Position numbers and translations under genes: made by a program | The notes under the pieces: model-generated | What the model saw: only the letters and a program-made list of their open reading frames with translations | Database searches by the model: none | Told to the model about the DNA's origin: nothing | In this document: piece after piece, positions 40,675-49,698 of the stretch | How the letters are laid out: each line of letters opens with the position of its first letter | Position numbering within the stretch: position 1 is the first letter of the stretch | Assembly: GCA_017480485.1 (NCBI GenBank) | Contig: JAFVAN010000022.1 | Location: 1 to 51,168, forward strand | Direction: 5' to 3' | DNA from: Ruminococcus sp. | GTDB taxonomy: Bacteria > Bacillota_A > Clostridia > Oscillospirales > Ruminococcaceae | DNA: 51,168 nt

Positions 40675-41802
40675 ATGATATACTTCGATAATGCCGCCAC
40701 CACCAAGCCAAGCGAGGCGGCGGTCGCGGCGATATGCAGGGGGCTCCGAGATTTCGGTAATCCCTCGTCTCTCCATGGCCTTGGCCTTGCGGCAGAGCAG
40801 CACCGAGAGGAGGCCCGCAGCAGTGTCGCCTCGGCGCTTGGAGCTCTGGACGAGGAGATATTCTTCACCTCCTGTGCCACCGAGAGCAGCAACACTGCCA
40901 TCATGGGCGCCGCCCATTCTGTTGGTCGGCGAAAGAAAAAAATAGTCACCACCTCCGTGGAGCACCCCTCTGTCGAGAACTGCTGCCGCGCCTTGGAGGA
41001 GGGCGGCTTCACCGTCGTTCGCGTGGTCCCGAGGGAGGACGGAGCGATATACCCCGAGGATATCATCTCCGCAGTGGACGGCGACACCTGCCTTGTGACC
41101 TGTATGCACGTCAACAACGAAACGGGAGCTGTGATCCCTGTCGAACGGGCCTTCAAGGCTATCCGAAAAAAATACCCTCAGGTGCTCCTGCACTGCGACT
41201 GCGTCCAGAGCTTCATGAAGCTGCCCCTCTTTGCCAAAAAGCTGGGGGCCGATCTGATCTCCCTAAGCGCCCACAAGATACACGGACCAAAGGGCATCGG
41301 CGCCCTCTACATACGCAAGGGCGTTCACATCCCGCCCCTGATGCTGGGCGGCGGGCAGGAGCGGGGCTTCCGTTCCGGCACCGAGAGCGTGTCGCTGATA
41401 ATGGGCTTCGGCGCTGCCTGCCGTGAGCTGTCCCCCACACTTGATGAGCGCTTTCGCCGTGCCGACGAGCTGCGCACCTACCTGACCCGACGCTGCCTCG
41501 AAAACGGCATTGCCATCAACAGCCGCCCCGATGCCAGCCCCTACGTTGTCAGCATCGCGGTGAAGGGTCTGCGGTCCGAGGTGCTTCTGCACTTTTTGGA
41601 GCAGCGGGAGATCTACGTTTCCAGCGGCTCCGCCTGCTCAAAGGGCAAGAAAAGCTCGGTCATCGCCGAGTTCCATGTCCCCGAGGAGCTTCGCGACAGC
41701 GTCCTGCGTATCAGCTTTTCAGCCGAGAACACAGAGGCGGAAATAGACGAGCTTATCTCCTCTATACTTATTGCACAAAAAACTCTTGCTAAAATAAGGT
41801 AA
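40675..41802 (+). CDS. cysteine desulfurase, NifS-like (probable ThiI partner)
   Basis: The start is taken as ATG 40675 (MIYFDNAATTKPSEAAVAAI), after AAAGGAAATGTATCAC, giving 375 residues. It is a PLP enzyme that releases sulfur from cysteine as an enzyme persulfide. Signatures are ITSCATESSN-type FFTSCATESSNTAIMG, the PLP lysine in LISLSAHKIHGPKGIGALYI and the active Cys in YVSSGSACSKGKK. thiI follows 65 bp later, the arrangement of Bacillus nifZ-thiI, so the likely job is sulfur supply for tRNA 4-thiouridine. Confidence 0.92.
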   Translation: MIYFDNAATTKPSEAAVAAICRGLRDFGNPSSLHGLGLAAEQHREEARSSVASALGALDEEIFFTSCATESSNTAIMGAAHSVGRRKKKIVTTSVEHPSVENCCRALEEGGFTVVRVVPREDGAIYPEDIISAVDGDTCLVTCMHVNNETGAVIPVERAFKAIRKKYPQVLLHCDCVQSFMKLPLFAKKLGADLISLSAHKIHGPKGIGALYIRKGVHIPPLMLGGGQERGFRSGTESVSLIMGFGAACRELSPTLDERFRRADELRTYLTRRCLENGIAINSRPDASPYVVSIAVKGLRSEVLLHFLEQREIYVSSGSACSKGKKSSVIAEFHVPEELRDSVLRISFSAENTEAEIDELISSILIAQKTLAKIR

Positions 41803-41867
41803 AATAACGAGAACAAATTTTTTATACTATTTTAATATATAAGAGAGTCGGAAAGGAACGAAAAAAC

Positions 41868-43046
41868 ATGAAAGAACTTGTACTCTGCAAATACGGCGAG
41901 ATCGCCCTCAAGGGTCTGAACAAGAGCACCTTCGAGAGCGTGCTGGTGAAGAACATCAAGCGCCGCCTACACAGCCTCGGAAAATTTGAGATCACTCGCT
42001 CCCAGTCCACGGTCTATGTTGAACCCATGGAGGAGAGCATCGACATGGACGAGGTCATGCTCAGGCTTTCAAAGGTCTTCGGCATTGCAAAGCTGGCCCG
42101 GGCCGCAAAGGTGGAAAAGGATATGCCCTCCATCATCGCAGGGACAATGGAGTACCTTGACGAGGCCTTCGAAGATGCCTCCACCTTCAAGGTCAACGCC
42201 AAGCGGGCGGACAAGAAATTCCCCTTGAAGTCTCCCGACATCTGCGCCCGGCTGGGCCACGAGATACTTGAGCGCTACCCCGAGATGAAGGTGGACGTCC
42301 ACGACCCCGATGTTCTGGTGACGGTGGAGATCAGAGAAAAGCACGCCTTTGTCAACGCAATCAGAGTTGACGGCGCGGGCGGCATCCCGGTTGGTACAGG
42401 CGGCAGAGGTATGCTGCTGCTGTCGGGAGGCATCGACTCTCCCGTGGCGGGCTACATGATCGCCAAGCGGGGAGTGGTGGTGGAGGCCGTCCACTTCGAG
42501 GCCCCGCCCTACACCTCCGAGCGCGCACGCCTCAAGGTGGAGAAGCTGGCGGAGAAGATCTCCGAATACTGCGGCGAGATCAAGTTCCACTGCGTCCCCT
42601 TCACGGAGATCCAGGAGACCATCCGCGACAACTGCCCCGAGGAGCTGTTCACCGTCATCATGCGCCGCTTGATGATGGAGATCGCCCAGCGCCTCTGCGA
42701 GCGGGACGACTGCTCCTGCCTCATCACAGGCGAGAGCCTGGGACAGGTGGCCAGCCAGACTATGTACGCCATGGTCTGCACCGACGCCGCCTGCAGGATA
42801 CCTGTGTTCCGTCCATGTATCGGAATGGACAAATCCGAGATCGTGGAAGTGTCCAGAAAAATAGATACTTTTGATATATCTATCCTTCCATACGAGGATT
42901 GCTGCACTGTGTTCACTCCACGCCACCCGAAGACAAGACCCGTGCTTGATGATGTGGAAAAAGCCCAGTCTGCCTTCGATTTTGAGCCCCTTGTGCAGAA
43001 GGCGGTAGAGGGCACGACAGTGAAATATCTTAAAAAATTTGCATAA
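41868..43046 (+). CDS. thiI: tRNA 4-thiouridine synthase ThiI
   Basis: The 392-residue protein has an N-terminal ferredoxin-like part and THUMP domain (about 1-165) and a PP-loop ATPase domain starting MLLLSGGIDSPVAGYMIAKRG (about 180). It adenylates U8 of tRNA and inserts sulfur, giving s4U. The C-terminal rhodanese domain of the E. coli enzyme is absent, as in Bacillus, where the adjacent desulfurase gives sulfur directly. AAAGGAACGAAAAAAC precedes the ATG. Confidence 0.96.
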   Translation: MKELVLCKYGEIALKGLNKSTFESVLVKNIKRRLHSLGKFEITRSQSTVYVEPMEESIDMDEVMLRLSKVFGIAKLARAAKVEKDMPSIIAGTMEYLDEAFEDASTFKVNAKRADKKFPLKSPDICARLGHEILERYPEMKVDVHDPDVLVTVEIREKHAFVNAIRVDGAGGIPVGTGGRGMLLLSGGIDSPVAGYMIAKRGVVVEAVHFEAPPYTSERARLKVEKLAEKISEYCGEIKFHCVPFTEIQETIRDNCPEELFTVIMRRLMMEIAQRLCERDDCSCLITGESLGQVASQTMYAMVCTDAACRIPVFRPCIGMDKSEIVEVSRKIDTFDISILPYEDCCTVFTPRHPKTRPVLDDVEKAQSAFDFEPLVQKAVEGTTVKYLKKFA

Positions 43047-43534
43047 ATATTGTAGGCGTTTTTAATCAATCGGCGTAAATATGCGGTTTGACTCTGTCAA
43101 GAAAAAAGCGCGTTCATTGGATATTAGCTCTCAAATACTGTAAAATTTGCCAAAAACTAACAAATTAAGGCAAATTGAACGAGATGTTAACATAGGGCGG
43201 GTGTAAAGGTTTTAACTTTCAAAAGTCTTAAAATACGATTTTTCGGACTGAAAAGGGCCAAAATAACAGAGAGTATTTTTGTACACTTGAAATCAGTTAC
43301 AAAAAAATTAAGGCTGTAACCAAGTTTTAATATGTTGTACAATAAAACGGACAGTCACCTTTTCTCTTATAATATAGTACACCACGCCGAAGGGCGCTGT
43401 TTCGTGTTTTCCCGACCTTATCCGCCGCCCCTCTCGGGTGACGATTTGGTTACACCCGGGCTATAAAAAACACCCGATCTTTGATTAAAAACAAAACCGC
43501 TGTTCGCAATTTGTTCAAAAAGGAGGCTGGATTT
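43047..43534. other. 488-bp AT-rich intergenic region with several inverted repeats
   Basis: No gene is seen. Inverted repeats include TTGAC-TCT-GTCAA (43088-43100), AATTTGCC/GGCAAATT (43144-43151, 43169-43176) and GTTACA/TGTAAC (43296-43301, 43315-43320). A TATAAT at 43368-43373 may be the -10 of the pncC-srtB operon but has no good -35. Downstream, CGGGTG (43435-43440) can pair with CACCCG at 43453-43458 or at 43471-43476, two exclusive hairpins in the probable leader. Confidence 0.5.
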
Positions 43535-44110
43535 ATGTGCAAAATGGAAGATAAACGACCGCTGGGTTCGTTCAATTTTGCCGAAGATAACAAATCGGTT
43601 ACAGAAAGGCTTGACAGTTTGAGTGTTCGTGTTGTAGAATATATGATAACGAAGAGCAGGACGCTGTCGGCAGCCGAGAGCTGCACGGGCGGAATGATCT
43701 CCGAAAGGCTTACCTCCGTGCCGGGAGCCAGCCGCGTGTACAAAGGCGGCGTGTGCAGCTACCACACAGAGATAAAGCAAAAGGTCCTGGGCGTCAGCCC
43801 CGAGACCCTCGAGCGCTTCACAGTCTACTCGGCGCAGACCGCCAGCGAGATGAGCGCGGGAGTCATGAAGCTGATGGACACCGACTGCGCCATTGGCGTA
43901 ACGGGTATCGCGGGCCCCACAGGGGGCACGGCCGAGAAGCCCGTCGGGACGGTCTACGTTTCGGTCCGCTTTGGCGGCAGGGAAATAGTCAGGGACTTGG
44001 AACTGTATAAGAAATATGAAAATTTGGATAGAGATATGATCCGTACTGCGGCCTCGGCGGGAGCGCTGGAGCTGCTGATGCAGCTGATGACAGAAAGCGA
44101 GGATCGATAG
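43535..44110 (+). CDS. pncC: nicotinamide-nucleotide amidohydrolase (CinA C-terminal domain, PncC type)
   Basis: ATG 43535 lies 9 nt after AAGGAGG and gives 191 residues. The CinA C-terminal domain starts around residue 30, with TLSAAESCTGGMISERLTSVPGASRVYKGGVCSYHTEIKQKVLGV and AIGVTGIAGPTGGTAEKPVGTVYVS. It deamidates NMN to NaMN in pyridine nucleotide recycling. The N-terminal MoaB-like half of full CinA is absent. It is the first gene before srtB, 3 bp away. Confidence 0.9.
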   Translation: MCKMEDKRPLGSFNFAEDNKSVTERLDSLSVRVVEYMITKSRTLSAAESCTGGMISERLTSVPGASRVYKGGVCSYHTEIKQKVLGVSPETLERFTVYSAQTASEMSAGVMKLMDTDCAIGVTGIAGPTGGTAEKPVGTVYVSVRFGGREIVRDLELYKKYENLDRDMIRTAASAGALELLMQLMTESEDR

Positions 44111-44113
44111 TCT

Positions 44114-45220
44114 ATGGGAAACGAAGTAAGAAACCTTTCACCCGAAAGCAGCGAGAACTTCTTCCTGAGGTTCTTCAAATATTTTATCCCTTGGAAGGGC
44201 GACGGCGTCGCCGAGATAATAAGAAAAATAATCTTCATGCTCTCCATCGTGCTGTTCGCAGCATCCCTCAACGAGCTGACGGATTTCTTAAAGACCGATC
44301 AGGTCGAGCTCAACTATGTTCAGAACATAGTCAAGTATGAGCCCGACTGGGGAGATGATGAAGACACCCTGAACCTTGACGGCGTGGATGCGGATACCGA
44401 TGAGCGAGGCAGCGCAGCTCCCTCGTCAGACGGCAGCGCAAAGGGCGAGCGCAAGGTGCAGAAGTGGGCCAAGGAGCTGCTGGAGCGCAACAGCGAGGTA
44501 GTCGGCTGGATAAAGATACCCGGCTTCGTCAACGACGACGGCGACGAGTACATCAACTTCCCCGTTATGCAGCGCAAGTATTCCGGCGATGTGGATGCGG
44601 ACAACGACTACTACCTGAGAAGGAACATCGACGGCATCTACTACGAATCGGGCAGCATCTTTGTTGACGCCCTTGTGCCCATCGACGAGAACGGCCAGCC
44701 GGATGACATCATCATCTACGGCCACCACATGAGAAGGCTGGGGACCTCCTTCACCCACCTTGCCGAGTACAAGGAGGGCGTGGGCTTCCTGAAAAAGCAT
44801 CCGATGATCGAGTTCAACACGATCTACGATAAAAACGAAAAGTATGTCATAATCTCCTGCTTCGTTGCGGCCTCGGACGAGTCTCAGGACGACGTTGCAG
44901 TGTTTGACTACTGGAGATACAGAAACTTCGACAACGGGAATTATTCCTTTGAGAAGTGGCTGGACAACATCCGCAAGGAGTCCTGGTATTCCTGCGATGT
45001 TGAATGCACCGAGGACGACGACTACATCACCCTCTCGACCTGCTCTAACGAGGTCGCGAATATGAGATGGGTCATCGTCGCAAAGAAAATGACCGCAAAG
45101 GACAACCTGGACCTGATAGTTGATTCCTATCAGGAGCGGCCCGACTCTGAGATCTATTTCCCGAAGATCTGGCGCGACGTCTGGGGCAACAACAAGAAGT
45201 ACTTGGGCTGGTCATACTGA
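44114..45220 (+). CDS. srtB: class B sortase
   Basis: The 368-residue protein has one membrane helix at about 35-55, an acidic linker (about 75-105) and a sortase domain with WIKIPGFVNDDGDEYINFPVMQ, the catalytic His in IIIYGHHMRRLGTSFTHLAEY, the catalytic Cys in YITLSTCSNEVANMRWVIVAKK and the Arg three residues before WVIV. Class B sortases attach proteins to the wall or act in iron uptake or pili. It lies between pncC and a secreted hydrolase; neither neighbour has an obvious sorting signal. Confidence 0.93.
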   Translation: MGNEVRNLSPESSENFFLRFFKYFIPWKGDGVAEIIRKIIFMLSIVLFAASLNELTDFLKTDQVELNYVQNIVKYEPDWGDDEDTLNLDGVDADTDERGSAAPSSDGSAKGERKVQKWAKELLERNSEVVGWIKIPGFVNDDGDEYINFPVMQRKYSGDVDADNDYYLRRNIDGIYYESGSIFVDALVPIDENGQPDDIIIYGHHMRRLGTSFTHLAEYKEGVGFLKKHPMIEFNTIYDKNEKYVIISCFVAASDESQDDVAVFDYWRYRNFDNGNYSFEKWLDNIRKESWYSCDVECTEDDDYITLSTCSNEVANMRWVIVAKKMTAKDNLDLIVDSYQERPDSEIYFPKIWRDVWGNNKKYLGWSY

Positions 45221-45258
45221 TCTATGGCATCTTGCCATGAGGAAGGTAATGTAAACGT

Positions 45259-46341
45259 ATGGAACACAACAGATCCGAAAGAGACGAAATACCTGTCGTG
45301 AACAGCAGGGCCGCAAGGGCCGTTGCAGCTGTTATCTCAGCCGCAATGCTCTTTTCGGCGGTGGGAGTAGTCATCAGCGCAGTTGGTAAGAAGAGCATCA
45401 CTGCAGACGCAGCAGACGGTGCCGCAGAGGAAAGCGCTTTAGCTACAGTCACCACAGCTGTCACAACAGTTCCCGCTGCCGCAGTAAGTGACGATACACT
45501 TGTCACTACCTACGAGTTCCGCAAGGCAGGCGTTCAGGAGTATAACACCGCAAGCGCCGCCCACACCACCACCACGGCTGCGGAGACCGAGCCCACCGAG
45601 GCAGAGACCGAGGAGGCCGCTCCCGCAGAGCTGGTCGAGATGGATGAAACTGTGCTCTACATGGAGCAGAGCGTCAATTTCAGAACTGAGCCTTCACTCA
45701 GCGCGCCCATAATCTATATCTTCAACGAGGGCGATTCCGTCATCGGCGACGGCATCACCTCCGACGACAAGTGGTATTCGGTATATGACGATAACGGCAT
45801 GAGCGGCTATATCCTGGCTGAGCTCGTTACCGACAAGGCCCCCGAGAACGCCGAGAAGACCGAGGCCCCCGCCGCACAGACCACCGCTCCCGAGACCTCT
45901 GCCCCCAAGCAGACCACCACCGAGGCAGCACCCGCCGTTAACACAGGCGTCATCTCCTATACCGACATCGAGTTCAGGATGATGTGCTATGTGGTACAGA
46001 GCGAGGTGGGCAACTGCTCCGAGGAGAACAAGCTGGCAGTGGCCAACGTAATCATCAACAGAGTTAAGTCCGAGCTCTTCCCCAACACTCTGGCCGAGGT
46101 GCTCACCGCTCCCAACCAGTTCACAGCCGTGCAGAACTACTACAGCCAGACCAATGTTCCCTCCGAGGATACGATGAACGTGGTCAAGAGGGCCCTGAAC
46201 GGCGAGGGCGCAGCCCTTGTCAACGGCGCGACCTTCTACTATGCGCCTGCCTACAGCAGTCCCGCCAGCGCCAGCTGGTTCGAGAACAGCCTCCAGCTCG
46301 CCGCAGTTGTTGACGGACAGAGATATTTCAAGAACAAATAA
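45259..46341 (+). CDS. secreted SH3 and SleB-type cell wall hydrolase
   Basis: The 360-residue protein has a membrane helix or signal anchor at about 19-42, a Thr/Glu/Ala-rich linker, a bacterial SH3 domain at about 130-195 (ETVLYMEQSVNFRTEPSLSAPIIYIFNEGDSVIG), a second Thr/Pro-rich linker and a C-terminal hydrolase domain of the SleB/CwlJ family (about 235-360; EFRMMCYVVQSEVGNCSEENKLAVANVIINRVKS). It likely cuts peptidoglycan, in spores or the wall. It shares a short motif, FRKAGVQEY, with the next protein (YRKAGIDEY). It lies 38 bp after srtB. Confidence 0.87.
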   Translation: MEHNRSERDEIPVVNSRAARAVAAVISAAMLFSAVGVVISAVGKKSITADAADGAAEESALATVTTAVTTVPAAAVSDDTLVTTYEFRKAGVQEYNTASAAHTTTTAAETEPTEAETEEAAPAELVEMDETVLYMEQSVNFRTEPSLSAPIIYIFNEGDSVIGDGITSDDKWYSVYDDNGMSGYILAELVTDKAPENAEKTEAPAAQTTAPETSAPKQTTTEAAPAVNTGVISYTDIEFRMMCYVVQSEVGNCSEENKLAVANVIINRVKSELFPNTLAEVLTAPNQFTAVQNYYSQTNVPSEDTMNVVKRALNGEGAALVNGATFYYAPAYSSPASASWFENSLQLAAVVDGQRYFKNK

Positions 46342-46392
46342 AGCAATAGGCAAAGTTTACGAAAACGGAGCCGCAGTATTGTATAAAATCAC

Positions 46393-46432
46393 AAAAAGTC
46401 AGGGCACTATATCTCTATGCCTTGACTTTTTT
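46393..46432 (+). terminator. terminator of the pncC-srtB-hydrolase operon
   Basis: AAAGTCAGGGCA pairs with TGCCTTGACTTT (one G-T) and is followed by Ts. Confidence 0.9.
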
Positions 46433-46449
46433 CGCTATTTTGCTAAAAT
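46422..46449 (+). promoter_or_regulatory. promoter candidate inside the terminator
   Basis: TTGACT (46422-46427), in the terminator's 3' arm, and TAAAAT (46444-46449) are 16 bp apart. They would drive the SpoIID-like gene at 46514. Confidence 0.5.
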
Positions 46450-46513
46450 AGTAAATAGGGCAGTGTCGCTTGCGTCGCGTGCTGCCTCGGAAGGACTAAG
46501 GTGAAAGCTGATT

Positions 46514-48127
46514 ATGGATCCCGTCTTGAAGCTGAAAAGTAAAACGGTCAGGCTCGCTGTCATTGCGCTGGGTGCCGCCGCCGCCGCATCGGTGGGCGCG
46601 CTGTTCCCCGAGGCCCCCGCCAAGACCTATTCTCCCTCGACAGACGGGGAGAAAAAAGAGGCCAATGTCAGGGCAGTGTCGGCAGAGGCACAGGAGACCG
46701 AGACTGTTCAGCTCATCGAATACCGAAAGGCAGGCATCGACGAGTATCAGGTGCTCGCCGCCGTCAGCGCCGCTCCCGAGCGTGAAGTCGTGGATGTCGT
46801 TGACGCCTATTGGGACGATCTGGAATATCCCTATTACTATCCCTCGTATACAGAGAGCTTTTCTGTTACTCTCCCCGAGGACGGAACTCAGGTCTATGAC
46901 CCCCAGCCCGAAAAAATGAATTATAACGCAACACGCTCCGTGACGGGCGAGTTCTTTACCGTCAAGGACCTCATCTCCGGCAGGACGGTCACAATGAACG
47001 CCCACGAGATGCTGTGTCGGATGGTCTATAACGAGATCGGCGCCGACTGGAACGAGGAGGCCATCAAGGCCCAGGTCGTTGCAGCCTATTCCCACCTGCG
47101 CTTCAACGATGGCATCGGGCTGATACCCACCGTCGCCCTTAAATCGGGCTATCCCAAGAAGATCGAGGACTGCGTCAAGGCCGTCGAGGGCCAGTGCGTC
47201 TACTATAACGGCGGCATCGCCAATACGGTCTACTGCGCATCCATGGCGGGCTATTCCGCCGAGTGCTCAAAGATCTTCGGCGTCAGCTACGGCTACCTAA
47301 AGCCCGTGGTCAGCGCCTATGACGCCCAAGACCCCAACTACGGCGTTAATACATATTTCTCCGAGTATGAGATCAGGAACATCCTCCAGAACAGACTGGG
47401 CTTTGTCCTCTCCGGGGATGTGGCAAACTGGTTCAATATATCCTCTGTCCACAGCGGCAAGTATGTCGGTACCCTTGTTATCGACGGCGGCCGCGCAAGG
47501 ATGACGGGCGCCGCCGCAAGAAAGCTCTTCGGCCTGCGCTCCAGCGCCTTCGAGATAAGCTACAGCAACGGACAGTTCTGCTTTAGGACCTACGGCTACG
47601 GCCACGGCGTCGGGATGTCCCAGTGGGGCGCAAAGTATTACGCCGACCACGGCTACAGCTATGACCAGATACTCAGACACTACTATGTGAACACCACCGT
47701 TAGGGTCTCCACCGTAAGCGAGAAGGCCATGAAGCGCAGCGCCATGACCGCCGCAGAGCTTGAAAAGGAGATCAAGAGCTCCGCCGTCGCTTCTGCCGAG
47801 GGCGTTGCCGAGAAGGAGCCCGAGGAGATCATTATCTCCGAGAACCCCGCCAAGACCACCAAGACAGCCAAGGAGCAGAAAACAGAGCTGACCGCTCCCG
47901 CCGAGGCTTCCGACGAAAAGGACGAGGCTGGGGCCAAGGACAAGGAAACAAAGGAAGAAACGACTCAGGAGGAAACTCCCACAGATACAGAAGCAGAGCA
48001 GGAGATAACTCCCGCAGAGGACGAGGAAACCGAGCCCGCCGACCCGCCCGCAGAGGACGAGCCTGACCCCGAGCCCGAGGAGCCCGCAGCCGAGGTCGCC
48101 GAAACAGCCGAGGCGCCGCAGGAGTAG
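46514..48127 (+). CDS. SpoIID/LytB-domain protein
   Basis: The 537-residue protein has an N-terminal hydrophobic segment (about 12-32), a spacer with VQLIEYRKAGIDEYQV, and a SpoIID domain at about 150-410: AHEMLCRMVYNEIGADWNEEAIKAQVVAAYSHLR at its start and FRTYGYGHGVGMSQWGAKYYADHGYSYDQILRHYY at its end. SpoIID is a glycan transglycosylase that removes stem peptide-free strands during engulfment. The final 110 residues are Glu/Pro/Thr-rich and unlike SpoIID, so this may be a wall protein using the fold rather than spoIID itself. Confidence 0.87.
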   Translation: MDPVLKLKSKTVRLAVIALGAAAAASVGALFPEAPAKTYSPSTDGEKKEANVRAVSAEAQETETVQLIEYRKAGIDEYQVLAAVSAAPEREVVDVVDAYWDDLEYPYYYPSYTESFSVTLPEDGTQVYDPQPEKMNYNATRSVTGEFFTVKDLISGRTVTMNAHEMLCRMVYNEIGADWNEEAIKAQVVAAYSHLRFNDGIGLIPTVALKSGYPKKIEDCVKAVEGQCVYYNGGIANTVYCASMAGYSAECSKIFGVSYGYLKPVVSAYDAQDPNYGVNTYFSEYEIRNILQNRLGFVLSGDVANWFNISSVHSGKYVGTLVIDGGRARMTGAAARKLFGLRSSAFEISYSNGQFCFRTYGYGHGVGMSQWGAKYYADHGYSYDQILRHYYVNTTVRVSTVSEKAMKRSAMTAAELEKEIKSSAVASAEGVAEKEPEEIIISENPAKTTKTAKEQKTELTAPAEASDEKDEAGAKDKETKEETTQEETPTDTEAEQEITPAEDEETEPADPPAEDEPDPEPEEPAAEVAETAEAPQE

Positions 48128-48166
48128 CTTTAATTTATCCGTATATTATTTTCAGGGGGCATTGCA

Positions 48167-48883
48167 ATGGCAATATATGAACGCACAGGAAACAGAAGGA
48201 CCGACTCCTCAAGGATAAACAAGATCATCAATCAGGATCTGGAGGAGATCAATAAGAAATATACCGAGATCGGCAGGATAATCAAGCTTCGCTGTCTGGA
48301 TCAGGTAAGCGACAACGAGGTGCTCAATCTTGCCGCAGAGGTCGATGCCAAGCTTGCAGAGCTTCGGGAGCTTCAGGAGGAGCTCAACGCCGTCAACGGC
48401 GTAAAGTTCTGTACCAAGTGCAACGCCCGTATCGACATCAATGTTGCCTTCTGCCCGTCCTGCGGCGCAAAGCAGACAACGGCCGTGCTGCCCGCAGCAG
48501 CACCGCAGCCCGCACAGCCTGTGGTCGTGCCTCCCGTGCAGAACATACAGCCCGTGCAGCCCGCACCCGCGCCGATCCCCGCGCCCGCACCGGTTCCTGC
48601 ACCTGCACCCATTCCCGCTGCGCCTCAGTTCCCCGAGTACAGCGAGGCCACTACCTATGCAGGCAGCGATGAGTACTATGACGAGGCCCCCAAGCCTATG
48701 GCCTTCGGCGAGACTGCACCTGCACCCGCACCAGAGCCGACGCCCGCGCCGGTTATTCCCGCACCTGCTCCCGCCCCGCAGCAGCAGCCCCGCGTGAGCA
48801 ATGTTGTTTTCTGTACACAGTGCGGCAGCAAGGAGCCCGCAGGCACCCGCTTCTGCTCGCAGTGCGGTTCGATAATAGGCTAA
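48167..48883 (+). CDS. protein with two zinc ribbons and a Pro/Ala-rich linker
   Basis: The 238-residue protein has a helical coiled-coil-like N-terminus (about 15-75), a first zinc ribbon (CTKCNARIDINVAFCPSCGAK), a Pro/Ala/Val-rich low-complexity linker of about 95 residues with repeated PAPAPxPA units, and a second ribbon at the C-terminus (CTQCGSKEPAGTRFCSQCG). No membrane segment is seen. Function unknown; the double ribbon may bind nucleic acid or a protein. It lies 39 bp after the SpoIID-like gene, with an AGGGGGC ribosome site. Confidence 0.8.
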   Translation: MAIYERTGNRRTDSSRINKIINQDLEEINKKYTEIGRIIKLRCLDQVSDNEVLNLAAEVDAKLAELRELQEELNAVNGVKFCTKCNARIDINVAFCPSCGAKQTTAVLPAAAPQPAQPVVVPPVQNIQPVQPAPAPIPAPAPVPAPAPIPAAPQFPEYSEATTYAGSDEYYDEAPKPMAFGETAPAPAPEPTPAPVIPAPAPAPQQQPRVSNVVFCTQCGSKEPAGTRFCSQCGSIIG

Positions 48884-48897
48884 CACTAAAGATCATC

Positions 48898-48925
48898 AGA
48901 GCCGTCACGCTGGCGGCTCTTTTTG
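48898..48925 (+). terminator. terminator after the zinc-ribbon gene
   Basis: AGAGCCG pairs with CGGCTCT around TCACGCTGG and is followed by five Ts. Confidence 0.88.
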
Positions 48926-48938
48926 TTACGGAGGAGCT

Positions 48939-49550
48939 ATGGATATTTTTGCACTTGACAAGGCCCTGAAGGGCAGGCGGGTCATCCTCGCCTCAAAGTC
49001 CCCCCGCCGCCGTGAACTGCTGGGACTTGTTTTCAAGGACTTCGACATTCTTCCCGCCGAGGGCGAGGAGGTCATACCTCAGGGCACAGCCGCCGAGAAG
49101 GCATCACAGCTGCTGGCCCTGCAAAAGTGCCGCGAGGTGGCCGCAAAGCGCCCCGAGGCTCTGGTCATCGGCTGCGACACCACCGTGGTGGTGGGCGAGG
49201 AGCTCTGCGACATCCTCGGCAAGCCCCGGGACCGGCAGGACGCCGCCCGTATGCTCCGCAGGCTCTCAGGCACAAGGCACAGGGTCATAAGCGGCGCCGC
49301 CCTCAGCTTGCAGGGCAGGGAGGTCTCCTTTTCCGAGGTGACCTGGGTCCGCTTCCGGGACCTGACCGATGAGGAGATCTCGGACTATATCGCCACGGGC
49401 GAGCCCATGGACAAGGCGGGAGCCTACGGCATACAGGAGCGTGGGGCTCTGCTGGTCAGCGGTATTGAGGGCGACTTTTTTAATGTCGTTGGCCTGCCCG
49501 TGTCCGCGCTGGCCCAAGCCGCTGCAAAGCTTCTGGAGGAGCTTGAATAG
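48939..49550 (+). CDS. maf: Maf-family nucleoside triphosphate pyrophosphatase
   Basis: The 203-residue enzyme hydrolyses non-standard or canonical NTPs (dTTP/UTP in the YhdE subgroup) and affects septation. Motifs are ILASKSPRRRELLGLV, VIGCDTTVVVGEELCDILGKPRDRQDAARMLRRLSGTRHRVISGAAL and YIATGEPMDKAGAYGIQERGALLVSGIEGDFFNVVGLPV. GGAGGAGCT precedes the ATG. The gap to the next gene contains a TTTTTTGGAAAAAA palindrome but no clear promoter. Confidence 0.93.
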   Translation: MDIFALDKALKGRRVILASKSPRRRELLGLVFKDFDILPAEGEEVIPQGTAAEKASQLLALQKCREVAAKRPEALVIGCDTTVVVGEELCDILGKPRDRQDAARMLRRLSGTRHRVISGAALSLQGREVSFSEVTWVRFRDLTDEEISDYIATGEPMDKAGAYGIQERGALLVSGIEGDFFNVVGLPVSALAQAAAKLLEELE

Positions 49551-49698
49551 TGCCGTGACCCGCGGCTTTTCGGCAGATGCAATGAGAACTAACGTAACTT
49601 CCAGCCTCCGTTGACGGAATGTTAAGGGCGGTTGGTAGACCTTTTTTGGAAAAAATGCTATTATTTTCTCATCAAGAACCACACAGGAGGTCATAACG

